From Clarkia xantiana subsp. parviflora (taxonomy: Eukaryota > Streptophyta > Magnoliopsida > Myrtales > Onagraceae): a DNA stretch of 64,000 nt. Below are positions 23,701-32,779 of the stretch, one piece after another. The notes beneath the pieces are model-generated. The model worked only from the letters and a program-made list of their open reading frames with translations. It ran no database searches and was not told where the DNA came from. Every line of letters begins with the position of its first letter. Position 1 is the stretch's first letter. Location: NCBI GenBank assembly GCA_036873135.1, contig JAPTYO010000018.1:6625503-6689502 (forward strand), read 5' to 3'. A program made the position numbers and the translations under genes.

Positions 23701-24743
23701 CCATATGGTGCAGTCAGGTTCCGAATGAAGGTACGGATGGTCTCTCCCTCCGTCATTTCCTCATCAATCTCGGCCACGCTGGCAGTGTACCTCTGGTAGT
23801 AATGCGCCAGAGATTCGTCGGGCCTCTGTACCACATTAGCCAGGGACCTCGCGCTTTTCAGGAGACGCCGACGGCCCTGGTATTGCTGGATGAAGCGATC
23901 ATGCATCTGGGTCCAGCTAGAGATGCATCCTGGGGGAAGGCTGAAGAACCACGTCAGGGCCCTCTCGCCAAGTGTGCCTGGGAACAAGACGCACACTATA
24001 TCATCATTCGGGGCTCTGCCTAGACAGGCCATGACATGCTTCTGGACATGCCGAACTGGATCTCCCTCTCCATCGTACTCCTTGATTGTCGGGATGCCCA
24101 GTCCCGGCGGGGCAGTGGTGTTCACCAATCGGGGAACAAAGTGATGAGTAGATCGATCCCTCAGCTCCGACATCATCTTCTTCTGATCCCCCATGCAAAT
24201 GTTCACGAACTTCACCACTTGATCGGGGGTGATAGGGCCATTGAGAGGAATGGTCCTATGCTGCACCGGTCCAGGCCCATCGATCACGAACTGCTCCGAC
24301 CGAGCGGGCTCCTTGCCCCTGTCCTAGTGCTCGGGCTGGGCCTCCTGCGCGTCCCGATTTTCCATCGGCGGAGGCGGAGGCAACTCCTCCTCCTTCTTCT
24401 TGGCGGCCTCCCTCCGATCCAAGAGAGCCTCCATAGCTTCCAAAAATACCGGCATGGCATCCATCACAGCCTTTGCCAAGTCTGGCTTTGCAGGTGCCTC
24501 CTGGTCCCTCCTTGGGACCTCTTCCCGGCTTTCCAATGAGTTTCGAATGGAATCTTCGCGATCATCATGATGCCCCCTCGTTTGGGAAACAGCAGGGGGA
24601 GGATCATTCTGATCAACAGTGCGCTCCGGCGGCCCTGAATTTAAAGCTCCAGTAGGGTGACGGGAACCACCGGATTGTCCTTGTCTCTTCTTTTGCTTGC
24701 CAGCCATCGAACGGGTAGAAGCCATTTTTGCTTTTTGCTTCAT
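20721..24743 (-). pseudogene. E2 gag-PR-RT-RNase H
   Basis: The start is ATG 24743 (MKQKAK) or 24725 (MASTRSMAG), both just inside the primer site. Gag has a capsid-like domain (HHFVPRL ... FFSLPPG ... GETIRTFIRNL), a knuckle YCRFHRANGHDTNHC (CX2HX4HX4C) near 23300 and an Arg-Ser repeat (about 23159-23208). PR follows, with DGESSSD in place of DGGSSSD near 22855. RT is complete to the eye, with VDFRDLNKA, MPFGLINAGATYQ and YVDDM near 21740. RNase H (YLYLAVSE ... YYVSKAL) and the start of archaeal RNase H (MYTDGSSNSEGSG) follow. A TAG stop at 24324-24326 splits gag. The long frame ends at 20721 because of the deletion described under integrase. Confidence 0.92.
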
Positions 24744-24744
24744 T

Positions 24745-24761
24745 CCCACAGACGGCGCCAA
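24745..24761 (-). other. Primer-binding site of E2
   Basis: The minus strand reads TTGGCGCCGTCTGTGGG directly after the 5' LTR edge (24762). It is identical to the E3 site. Confidence 0.92.
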
Positions 24762-25482
24762 TGTTGGATCACGGTTGGAACTCCGGTACGTTCTTGACGG
24801 AAGTCCTAACTCCTTCGCTCCATGTAATCCTGCAAGAAGGGGATAGACTGGGCGGTGACCCAAAATCCCTCTCCGATGCTTAAATGAGTATCTCGATATA
24901 GATTGGCAAGCAAGTATGAGTATGTAAGTATGTGAACGTATCAATCCTGAGGTAACTCCTTCCTTTATATAGGGGAGGGGTTACCTCAGTTACCTGTTGG
25001 GATAACTGCCACGTTCCGTTTATCTTGGCCAGTAACCCACGTTCCGTCTTTTTCGGCCACTTCCCCACTATGTTGATAGTGGGGGTGTTTATTGGCCTCG
25101 TGCTCTGGTGGCAAGTCCCGACGGAAGTCGGGGACTCCAGAGTTATCTCCTTTGGTCACCGCCCCCCGGGGCCCCTCGTCATCGGGACAGGGCCAACTTC
25201 TCAGGGATTCAATATCGGGGCCTACTCAAAGGCGTATCATCGGGGCCTACTCAAAGGCATACCATCGAGGCCTACTTAAAGGCGTATCATCAGGGCCTAC
25301 TCAAAGGCATATCATTGGGGCCTACTTAAAGGCATATCATCAGGAGCGTTCAGCTCGTATGTCGGGACCGGCCTTGTCGGGTCCTCTCGTATTGGTCTTC
25401 TAAGCCTCTTTTGGGGCCTAGTGGGCCTACTTCGCCGTTTAGTCGCCGTTAATGGGCGTAACGGCTATATCGAAACCCATCA
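24762..25482 (-). mobile_element. E2 5' LTR
   Basis: The LTR is 721 bp, partner of 7082-7799. The minus-strand TATATAAA box is near 24964-24971. The 24-bp U3 repeat block (about 25213-25350) is present, but several units carry private changes (for example ATCGAGGCC, ATCAGGGCC). Target duplication copy GGCAC follows at 25483-25487. Confidence 0.95.
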
Positions 25483-25487
25483 GGCAC

Positions 25488-26018
25488 CTCCTTGTATCTT
25501 CTTTGAACTTGTTAATTTTCCAAGTTGTTGCTTTCATGTTGCTTTTGTTTACAAGTTGCTCCGTACATGTGACTGAACGTATGGTTGCAGTTCCTGGCTT
25601 TAGCACAATTCTCAAAAGATCAGTCGCAGGGGCGCGTTCCTCGAGCAATTCTAAGTTCTATATGCCGAGTGAGACCGCGCCATCTCCTTCTTGCGATAAA
25701 GGGAATAGAGTTGAGTGTCGTGCGGTGGCGCCTTCTGCCCCCTGGTCGAGGGACCGGCCCTAGGAGGAGCGTTCCTCCCATTGAGGTAAGGGTTGTTTAC
25801 TTCTTCACACTTGAAGCTTGAACTTGAAGATGGCTGATTTTTATGCATGCATTGCTGCTTGTTGCGCCTATTTTTAAGAGTTATGTCGCATTGAAATTGA
25901 AGCGGCCATTCTTGCCGTGTTTTTTGTGAGGATGACGACATTGCATTAGATGTCAACATTATGAACTCTTTGCCTTAGTTCCTTGGAGATTACGTTACCT
26001 ATTGGTTGGTATCACATT
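25488..26018 (+). pseudogene. E1 antisense-gene remnant, second part
   Basis: This E1 sequence between the E2 and E4 insertions continues 7081. On the plus strand 25560-25700 reads VTERMVAVPG then ARSSSN and DKGNR, recalling VTERVVSVGKG and ADKGKR of the E4 antisense protein in the same order. GAGGTAAGGG near 25789 looks like a splice donor. Bases 25800-26018 hold nothing recognisable. The E4 target duplication GTTTG closes it at 26019-26023. Confidence 0.45.
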
Positions 26019-26023
26019 GTTTG

Positions 26024-26756
26024 TGTTAGGTTCCAAAGTCTCGGGTCAACGGGCGGTCGACCTAAGCCTTGTCCCTCACTGGAGATGTCGCGGATTCGTT
26101 ACTCTTGAGTCTTGTCGTCCTAGCCCGTATCTTTCCGTCCTTCACTTTCGCTTCTCTTCTCGCCCTGCAAGAGGGGCAATACCAGGCACAGAGGGGGGGG
26201 GGGTGGTGCCTGATGTACCCTCTCCGATGCCTAAGTCAGTACGGTATTTGTAGAGAGATAAAGCTAGAGAGATGTCAGAGCTAAATTATGCAATTTGCCA
26301 AGATGTTCAAATGAATGGTGGAAGAGTTGTATTTATAGGCAACGGTGTTATTAAGGTGACTTAATGACATCGTTAACCTTTAAACACAATTAATTATCCT
26401 TTAATCACGTAATTAAGACCTTAAGGCACGGAGAAGGTTGGCGGAAATAAACCGAGTATGGGAGTCGGAAAATGGTGTCGGGGCCCTTGGGGGGTAGGGG
26501 TTGGGTGTGGCCACCCAACCCCTCCTAGGGGAGATAGGGTTGGCCAACCCTATCTCCCCTAGGGGAGGTCGGGTGTGGCCACCCGACCTCACCTTGGTGA
26601 GTTCAACTTGGTCCGGACGAGTATTTTGGCCTCGTCCGGACCGTTGGTTCTTCCGCGGGGTGTTTGGGTCGAAGTTTCGATTTACAATCATTAACGGGGT
26701 GATCAAAATAGAACGATTCGGAAGTCAACGGGTTCAAATTGGGCGTATATCCATCA
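26024..26756 (-). mobile_element. E4 3' LTR
   Basis: The LTR is 733 bp with TG...CA ends. A minus-strand TATA (CTATAAATAC-like) is near 26330-26338. A perfect 40-bp palindrome lies at 26524-26563. A G11 run (26193-26203) is flanked by CCAGGCAC and GTGCCTG arms. The leader box CATCGGAGAGGG, read on the minus strand, is near 26219-26230. Confidence 0.95.
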
Positions 26757-26772
26757 CATGCCCCCGAGTCAA
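26757..26772 (-). other. Polypurine tract of E4
   Basis: The minus strand reads TTGACTCGGGGGCATG directly before the 3' LTR. It matches the E5 PPT at 41426-41441. Confidence 0.9.
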
Positions 26773-28225
26773 CCAATGGCCTAACCCTTGATTGACTCTA
26801 TTTTTGGATGGTATGACACGCGTAATTTGAAGCCGGGATTCTACCTTTTGTCGGAATACTTACTTACCCATGGATGTGTGTCTCTGACCCTGCCCCCTGC
26901 CTTATAAGATAGAGGAATTGCAAACGTCAGAATAGCACGGACACGTGTCCAAGCACGTGTTCGTCTGAGATGGAAATAATAAATCAATCCCCGCCACGGG
27001 CGTATACTCGAAAAATATATGCTTGCGTGGGGATGTGATATGAATATAGCTAAACGGGTCCATGCTTCAATTTCATGTCGAGGTAAGTCTAAATGGAGAA
27101 AATTTTTAATTTTGGTCTAAAATTTTTCTAAGTATGGGATACTTAAAAATAAATCCATGGGATGTTAACTTGAGTGGAAATATGCCTAACCATAGTCTAA
27201 GGGAGGTAAAGATGATAGTTTTCCTTTAACCCTTAGATCTCTTCTAATTTTAAATGGAGGGTTGTGATTATGTCACTTTAAAAAACCCTACACCTTTTCA
27301 AATATATAGAGGAGTAAAGAAAATAACCTCACTTAGCCACCATTGTTATCTTTTTCCTTTTTCCTCACACTTGGAGACCAAGGGAGGAATTCTTGCACAC
27401 CAATGGAGGGGGGCTGGCCGAAATTCCGGTGAAGGACCAGAAATTCCGACCAGCAGCTCAGGCGGGACAGCGGCGTGGGGAGGCTCAGCCGGAGACGACG
27501 GCGTAACCCCGGGCGGACGGCGGCCAGCGACGGTGCGGAGGACGACTGAGGCGACGGGGACCGCCATTCACGGCGGCGAGGGCTCCTGTGACTTCGACGG
27601 ACGGCCACGGCGGCGGGACAGGCGGGGATAGGCGCAGCTCGGCTCCGGCGACAGAAAAATCGAAGCTCCGGCGAGGGGCTGGTTCCGGTCAACCTCGAAG
27701 TTTAATTTCCGGACCCGTTTATCACATCGGGTTGGGTTTTCCAAAGGTCCACTCTTTTCCTTCCCGTTACCGTGTAAAATGTTGATTTTTGAATTGCCGA
27801 TATTCGATTGCCGATGCTTGATTGAATATGTGATTGCCGTAGATAGCCGTGGATTCGGGGGAAATTTTTTGACCGGTCGTCTGGAGATAGTTTTTTGCCC
27901 GATTGAACTATTTCCGTTTTAAATTTGATGTCGAGGCGTCATTTGTGTGTTGACTTCCATCGAAGGGCGTAATTGTAATTTTGCCCGGGAACTGATTCTC
28001 GGTTCGAACAAAATTGTCCGATTTGGTTGCCGTGGTGTCCTTGGCGCGTGTTTGTTACCTTTGTTGGATGCCTTCGAATCTTTGGTTGTTGTTTGTTGGG
28101 TACCGGGGTACGCCCGGTTTTTCGGAAATTTTCTTGTTTTGACATCTGTCATGCCGTGGCAGGTACTGTATTCGTGGTGGTGTCCCCGTACGCAAACTCT
28201 ACAAAGGCGTTACATCCTTCGAAGA
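26773..28225 (+). other. Promoter and leader region of the E4 antisense gene
   Basis: No protein is supported. From about 27250 the plus strand shows an AAACCCTA word, a TATATA box and then a GC-rich stretch (27400-27700) full of CCGG and CGGCG words. The mirror region of E5 (39780-40900, minus strand) has the same order. Bases 27780-27850 hold repeats of TTGATTGCCGATG-like words, found also in E5 near 40200-40260. An open frame at 27254-27631 is probably leader, because its codons are not conserved in E5. Confidence 0.55.
27283..27308 (+). promoter_or_regulatory. Antisense promoter of E4: telo-box plus TATA
   Basis: AAACCCTA (27283-27290) stands just upstream of TATATA (27303-27308) on the plus strand. 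E5 has the same pair on its minus strand (TATA near 40884-40892, AAACCCTA at 40901-40908). The telo-box is a known plant promoter element. That it drives the antisense gene is inferred from position and conservation. Confidence 0.5.
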
Positions 28226-30640
28226 ATGAGTAAGTTTCCCTTTTTTTCTATTTGTCGCATTATTTCCCTTCCTGCCATTAGCTTAGTGTCGAAATCTGAG
28301 CCGGGGTGTTAGTCGAAGCCTGATTCGAACTTTGGGATTTCCCGCTGCCTTTGATTTAGGTCTCGCTGCTTTGTCGGAGAACTACCTGACTAGGTCTGAC
28401 TATAACGAGCACGTTACTTTAGGTTATATTTGCCCCTTAGATGAGCCTTTATATCCCTTCCTCCCTTCCTTGGTGAATACTCGCCAGACAGTGACAGAGC
28501 CCCCCAGGGGGAAGGTCGTTGTTTACCCCTCCCAGATTCGATTTGGATTGCGGTTGCCTTATTGCGATGATCTTGTAGAATTGAGTAGGTTCTTTAGGAT
28601 CTCCCCTGTGAACCTTGCTCCTAGTGCTATTCGTGTCTGGGTGAGCTTCCGGGTGTTATGCCACTGGTACTCCTGGAAGTACTCACTGGTATTGTTCCGA
28701 TGCTTCTATCGATTACAATACCAGAGGAAGGTTGGCTTTGCGAGTTTTGTAACTCGCCATCCATCCCTCAAAGATTCCCGATTTGCTGACTTCGGGTTGA
28801 GCGGGGTCGAGTGGGATACTTCTCTTCGCATTGTAGCCCGGAGTGATAACTCGGCGAGCCACTGGGCCAAACATTATTTCTTCATTACGGATCGATATGT
28901 TACTTGGTCGGTCTTGAATGAGGATCGGTCAGACGGCTGGCCTGCCTTCGGGGAGTTCTCTTCTGCGGATTTAGAGACTATGAAGGCCATCTATGAGAGC
29001 AACAGGACCCAGTCATACTGCCCCGTGTCCTTAGTGACCGAGACGGATCTTTATGAGGCAGGGATCAGTTTGACTCCTGACTCCGGGGGTTCGGTATGTT
29101 ACTTAGTCTTCTCATCTACATTTACTTTCTGATATTCCCTTGTAGGTTGGTTTCACGGGAAAACATATAACGTGCAGGCGGCACCGGTCGATCTGAGCAA
29201 GAGGAGGGCTCCATCTAGCTCTACCCTGAAGAAGTCCCCTATGCTTGGGAAAACTACTGGGGCCTCTGGTATACTTCCTTCTCTTTGCCTCTTTATGGTA
29301 TACTTGTGTTTTTCTTACCTTGTTTTTCTTGCATTGCTAGGGCACTCTCCCCTTGTGACCGAGAGGGTTGTTTCCGTAGGCAAGGGCTCTGGACCTTCTA
29401 AGTCCAAGTCGCAGAGGTCCGACTCTGAGGCCGGGGCCTTGGCTGTCAAGAGGAAGAAAGCTGCAGATCCTCCTCCGCCTATTGTTCGTCCCCCGACCCT
29501 GTCTCGCGACAAAGAGATGGTGGTCGAAGAGGCGCCTTCCCGAGCTGATAAAGGGAAGCGACCTGTTGGTGATGGTGGAGTGGTCACTGGTTCTCCATCC
29601 CCTGCCCCCCAGCCGAGGGCACGGTCGTCAGGTTCGATCTTCTCTCTGTCACTGATGCTTCTATGTTTGAATTTTTCTTTATCTTGCTTTGTTTGTATAG
29701 GTGGGCCTCCGGCTTTGAGTCGGAAGGATTTCACGCGCCTTACTGACGAGGATATCGCTGGGTCTGAGTGGACTCCTTTTGCTGGGTTGAAGGAGTTCCA
29801 CCTTGATAGCGGGTCTTCCTTGCGCACTCCGGAGGCTGGTATCTGTGTGCTTCGCGGTGCCATCCCTCCTGGTGATCGTGCTGCTCGGCCTAAGTCTCCT
29901 GGGGAGACCCGGCATTTCGTTCAGGGTGTACTATCCCGTTATGTGCCTGTGAGTGGTGTCTCGCTTTTCCGTTTTTACTTTCATGTGGTCGCTTTTCTAG
30001 TTACTCATCTCTTGTTTAAATTTTCAGGGTATGTCTGACATGGTGAACATTTCATCCCTTGTGCTCGAGCTATCCAACGAGAAGAAGGCTCTTGAGGACA
30101 GCCAGGTATCCCTGAAGGCGGAGCTTGCCACTGCCACTGAGAATGCACGCCTATCCGATCTGAAGATGCAGGAGCTCAGGGACCAAGTGTCTTTACTTGA
30201 GACTACCGTAGGTAGCTTACACCGGGAGGCTGAGGTCGCATCTTCACTCCATTCTGAGGAGTTGCGGAAACTTGAGGCAAGGTGCCGGGCAGAGGAGAGG
30301 ACTTTCGCAGTGTCTGAGTACAAGGCTTCCTCTGCCTTTACTGCTGACTACAGTGTACGGCTTACTCAAGAGATGAACCAGTTTGGCGAGTATCTCGTTG
30401 ACCATATTTTCGCATTGATCCTCAATTTCCGGTTGGCGATCTGGGTGATTTTGGACCGTACGCTACTGGTTACATGGCTGTCCTTAGGGGTCAGGCTGCT
30501 GTTGCAGACAAGCCTGCCCCTACACAGGTGGATGCTACGCCTGTGGATATTGACACTTCGGACTCTTCCTCCTCTTCCTCTATCTCTGCTGGTGGTTCGG
30601 CCTCAGGGGGTCATGGTGACTCCCTAGAGGGCTCTGGTTG
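28226..30640 (+). pseudogene. E4 antisense gene, spliced, 'putative gypsy-type transposon' family
   Basis: Exon 1 holds ATGA only (28226-28229) before donor GTAAGT. Joining to the acceptor TTTAG at 28359 gives MSLAALSENYLTRSDYN, in frame with the long block to about 29093. That block contains GKVVVYPSQIRFGLRLPYCDD, IRVWVSFRVLCHW and WAKHYFFITDRYVTW. Intron-like spacers follow, each T-rich with GT and AG edges: GTATGT 29094 to TTGTAG 29145, about 29279-29340, about 29636-29700, and 29950-30028. The last exon is a heptad-rich coiled coil (about 30040-30400). A frame change near 30410 destroys the Ser-rich tail seen in E5, and a TGA lies within the 29094 spacer. Function is unknown; chromatin or host-factor binding is only a guess. 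Confidence 0.72.
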
Positions 30641-31030
30641 ATGTATTGACATCTTTCTATCTTTGTATATACGACCATACTCTTCCTCCCCTTTGATGGG
30701 TTGAGTATCTTTTGGGATTGTTGTAGGATTTTGTGTTGCTTTCCTTTTTCGTATCTAGTTGTTGGCAGTGTGGATCACTTGCCTTTTGATGGGTACTTCG
30801 TATGCTTTTGTATGTATTCCTTTGATCGTGGACTCTTCTCTTAGTGTGTTTCCTTTACTTATCCTTCTTTTGTGTTTTCCTTCATATTCGTACCTGCTAT
30901 TTCATCAAGGAAAAACATTATGTGTTCTTTATACAACTTTACTTTGCAGTTATTTTCTCATGGGATCGTTCTCAGTATTGTGCAATGATCTCTTCTGATA
31001 CCCTTTGAATGGTATATACGGTACTGCTAG

Positions 31031-31785
31031 ACCAAAGATGCGCTTTTGGTGGGCGTTGAATACTGTTCACGAGATACGCTCCCGGAGGGCACCTGTAGTT
31101 AGAACAAAGATACGCTCTTGGTGGGCATCGAAACTGTTCGCGGGATACGCTCCCGAAGGGCACCAGTAGTTAGACCAAAGATACGCTCTTGGTGGGCGTC
31201 GAAACTGTTCGCGAGATACGCTCCCGGAGGGCGTCGAAACTGTTCACGAGATACGCTCCCGGAGGGCACCAGTAGTTAGACCAAAGATACGCTTTTGGTG
31301 GGCGTCGAAGCTGGTAGTTTGAAATCTACCTCGAGATACGCTCTTGGGGGCGTCAAAACTGGTAGTTTGAAATCTACCTCAAGATACGCTCCTGGGGGCG
31401 TCGAAGGTCGTAGTTTTAGAAACTACTCTCAAGATACGCTCTTGGGGGCGTCGAAATTCGTAGTTTTTGGAAACCACTCTCAAGATACGCTCTTGGTGCG
31501 TCGAAGGTCGTAGTATAGTAACTACTCTCAAGATACGCTCCTGGGGGCGTCGAAGGTCGTAGTATGAACACTACTCTCAAGATACGCTCTTGGGGGCGTC
31601 GAAGGTCGTAGTATAAAAACTACTCTCAAGATACGCTCTTGGGTGCGTCGAAGGTCGTAGTGTAAAAACTACTCTCAAGATACGCTCTTAGGGGCGTTGA
31701 ATCTGTTCGCGGGATAGGCTCCCGGAGGGCACGGGGTTCGTAGTTTTTAGAACTACTCTCAAGATACGCTCTTGGTGGCGTTGAA
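31031..31785. repeat. E4 3'-UTR tandem array, about 45-49 bp monomer
   Basis: Units of the form CAAGATACGCTCTTGGGGGCGTCGAAGGTCGTAGT followed by a short spacer and ACTAC. Early units (31031-31300) are a different subtype with CCAAAGATACGCTCTTGGTGGGCGTCG-like and CGGAGGGCACC-like words. It is the mirror image of the E5 array. Bases 30641-31030, before the array, hold only T-rich sequence after the antisense gene with no gene visible. Bases 31786-31902 are unique sequence matching 36175-36290 of E5 in reverse. Confidence 0.9.
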
Positions 31786-32059
31786 GGTGTTGTTGACTTG
31801 ATGTCATATCCGTGTAAGGATAACTCTATGATTATATCACCGCATTCATTGGAAAATACTTTTTGAGTAACTCCTACTCCCTTAAGAGCATTCATGTTTT
31901 TTTGATGGATATACGCCCAATTTGAACCCGTTGACTTCCGAACCGTTGTATTTTTATCGTCACATTTATGATTGTAAATCGAAACTTCAACCCGGACACT
32001 TCGCGAGAACACCGACGGCTCGGACGGGGCCGAAGTGCCCGTCCGGCCGGGGCAGACTC

Positions 32060-32225
32060 ACCTAGGTGAGGTTGGGTGGCCACACCCGACCTCCCCTAGG
32101 GGAGATCGGGTGGACCAACCCGATCTCTCCTAGGAGAGATCGGGTCGGCCAACCCGATCCCTCCTAGGAGGGATGGGGTTGGCCAACCCCACCCTCCCTA
32201 GGAGGGGTTGGGTGTCCTCACCCAA
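32060..32225. repeat. Chain of overlapping palindromes in the E5 U3
   Basis: Successive perfect or near-perfect inverted repeats alternate between two centres. CCTAGG-centred stems include GATCTCTCCTAGGAGAGATC. GGCC or GGACC-centred stems include GATCGGGT...ACCCGATC, GGGGTTGGCCAACCCC and GGGGTTGGGTG...CACCCAACCCC. Each arm can pair with the arm to its left or to its right. The same chain is in the 3' LTR (about 41600-41765) and, in another version, in the E4 LTRs. Confidence 0.9.
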
Positions 32226-32412
32226 CCCCTACCCTTGGAGGTTAGATTTCTCCCCCCCCCCCAAGGGCCCCGACACCACTTTCGGACTCCCACGCTCGGT
32301 CCACTCCGCCTACCTTCTCCGAATCCTAAGGTCTTAATTATGTGCTTAAAGGTTAATTAATTGTGTTTAAGGGCTAACGATGTCATTAAGCCACCTTAAT
32401 GACACCGTTGCC

Positions 32413-32420
32413 TATAAATA
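32413..32420 (+). promoter_or_regulatory. LTR TATA box of E5
   Basis: TATAAATA follows GTTGCC and precedes CCCC, about 100 bases upstream of the conserved leader box. The 3' LTR has the same box (about 41947-41955). It is expected to drive the genomic RNA on the plus strand. Confidence 0.75.
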
Positions 32421-32517
32421 CCCCACCTTCACAACTCATTTGATCATCTTGGCAATTTAGATTATTTTGCTCTGACATCTCTCTAGCTTTATCTCTCTAA
32501 AAACGATACTGACTTAG

Positions 32518-32592
32518 GCATCGGAGAGGGTTCATCAGGCACCACCCCCCCCCCCCCCCCCTCTGTGCCTGGTACTGCCCCTTCTGCAGGGC
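32518..32592 (+). other. Conserved leader module: box, C-loop hairpin, TTCTGCAGG
   Basis: The order is GGCATCGGAGAGGG, then CAGGCAC, a C17 run, GTGCCTG, then TTCTGCAGGG. E1, E2, E3 and E4 have the box and the TTGCAGG-like word at matching places; E1 and E4 also have a stem around a C- or G-run. Position within the transcribed leader between TATA and primer site suggests an RNA signal. Packaging or dimerisation is a guess. Confidence 0.6.
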
Positions 32593-32729
32593 GAAAGGAG
32601 AAGAGAAGCTAAGGAAGGAAGGACGAAAGCTAAGACAGTACAACCTAAGAGAACCGGATCATCCACATCTCCAGTGAGGAACGAGATTTGAGCTGACCAC
32701 CCGTTGACCCAGATCCCGGAACCTAACAC

Positions 32730-32746
32730 TTGGCGCCGTCTGTAGG
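32730..32746 (+). other. Primer-binding site of E5
   Basis: TTGGCGCCGTCTGTAGG lies one base beyond the LTR end. It differs by one base from the E2/E3 site, so the same tRNA could prime both element types. Confidence 0.9.
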
Positions 32747-32779
32747 CTTCGGACAGAAAGCCTGGCAATTACACGAGCT

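Larger units (their letters stand above)
7082..25482 (-). mobile_element. E2: Retand-like Tat element inserted in E1
   Basis: LTRs lie at 7082-7799 and 24762-25482, and a perfect target duplication GGCAC at 7077-7081 and 25483-25487. The primer site at 24745-24761 and PPT at 7800-7813 give minus orientation. Order on the minus strand: gag, PR, RT, RNase H, archaeal-type RNase H, INT, a tandem array (interrupted by E3), an antisense gene, then the 3' LTR. Dual RNase H plus an extra antisense ORF is a Tat-lineage arrangement; Retand-like is my best subgroup guess. By eye the LTRs differ at about 17-20 sites. Confidence 0.95.
31903..32728 (+). mobile_element. E5 5' LTR
   Basis: The LTR is 826 bp with TG...CA ends. 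In order: TGATGGATATACG; a chain of palindromes (about 32060-32225); a C11 run; TATAAATA at 32413-32420; leader box GGCATCGGAGAGGG (about 32518-32531); a C17 run (32545-32561) between CAGGCAC and GTGCCTG arms; and TTCTGCAGGG. This fits a U3-R-U5 layout with transcription start near 32445. Confidence 0.95.

Noticed and set aside
27254..27692. Possible small gene upstream of the E4 antisense gene
   Set aside because: The reading is not conserved in the equivalent E5 region, and position suggests an untranslated leader. Kept as leader, not as CDS.
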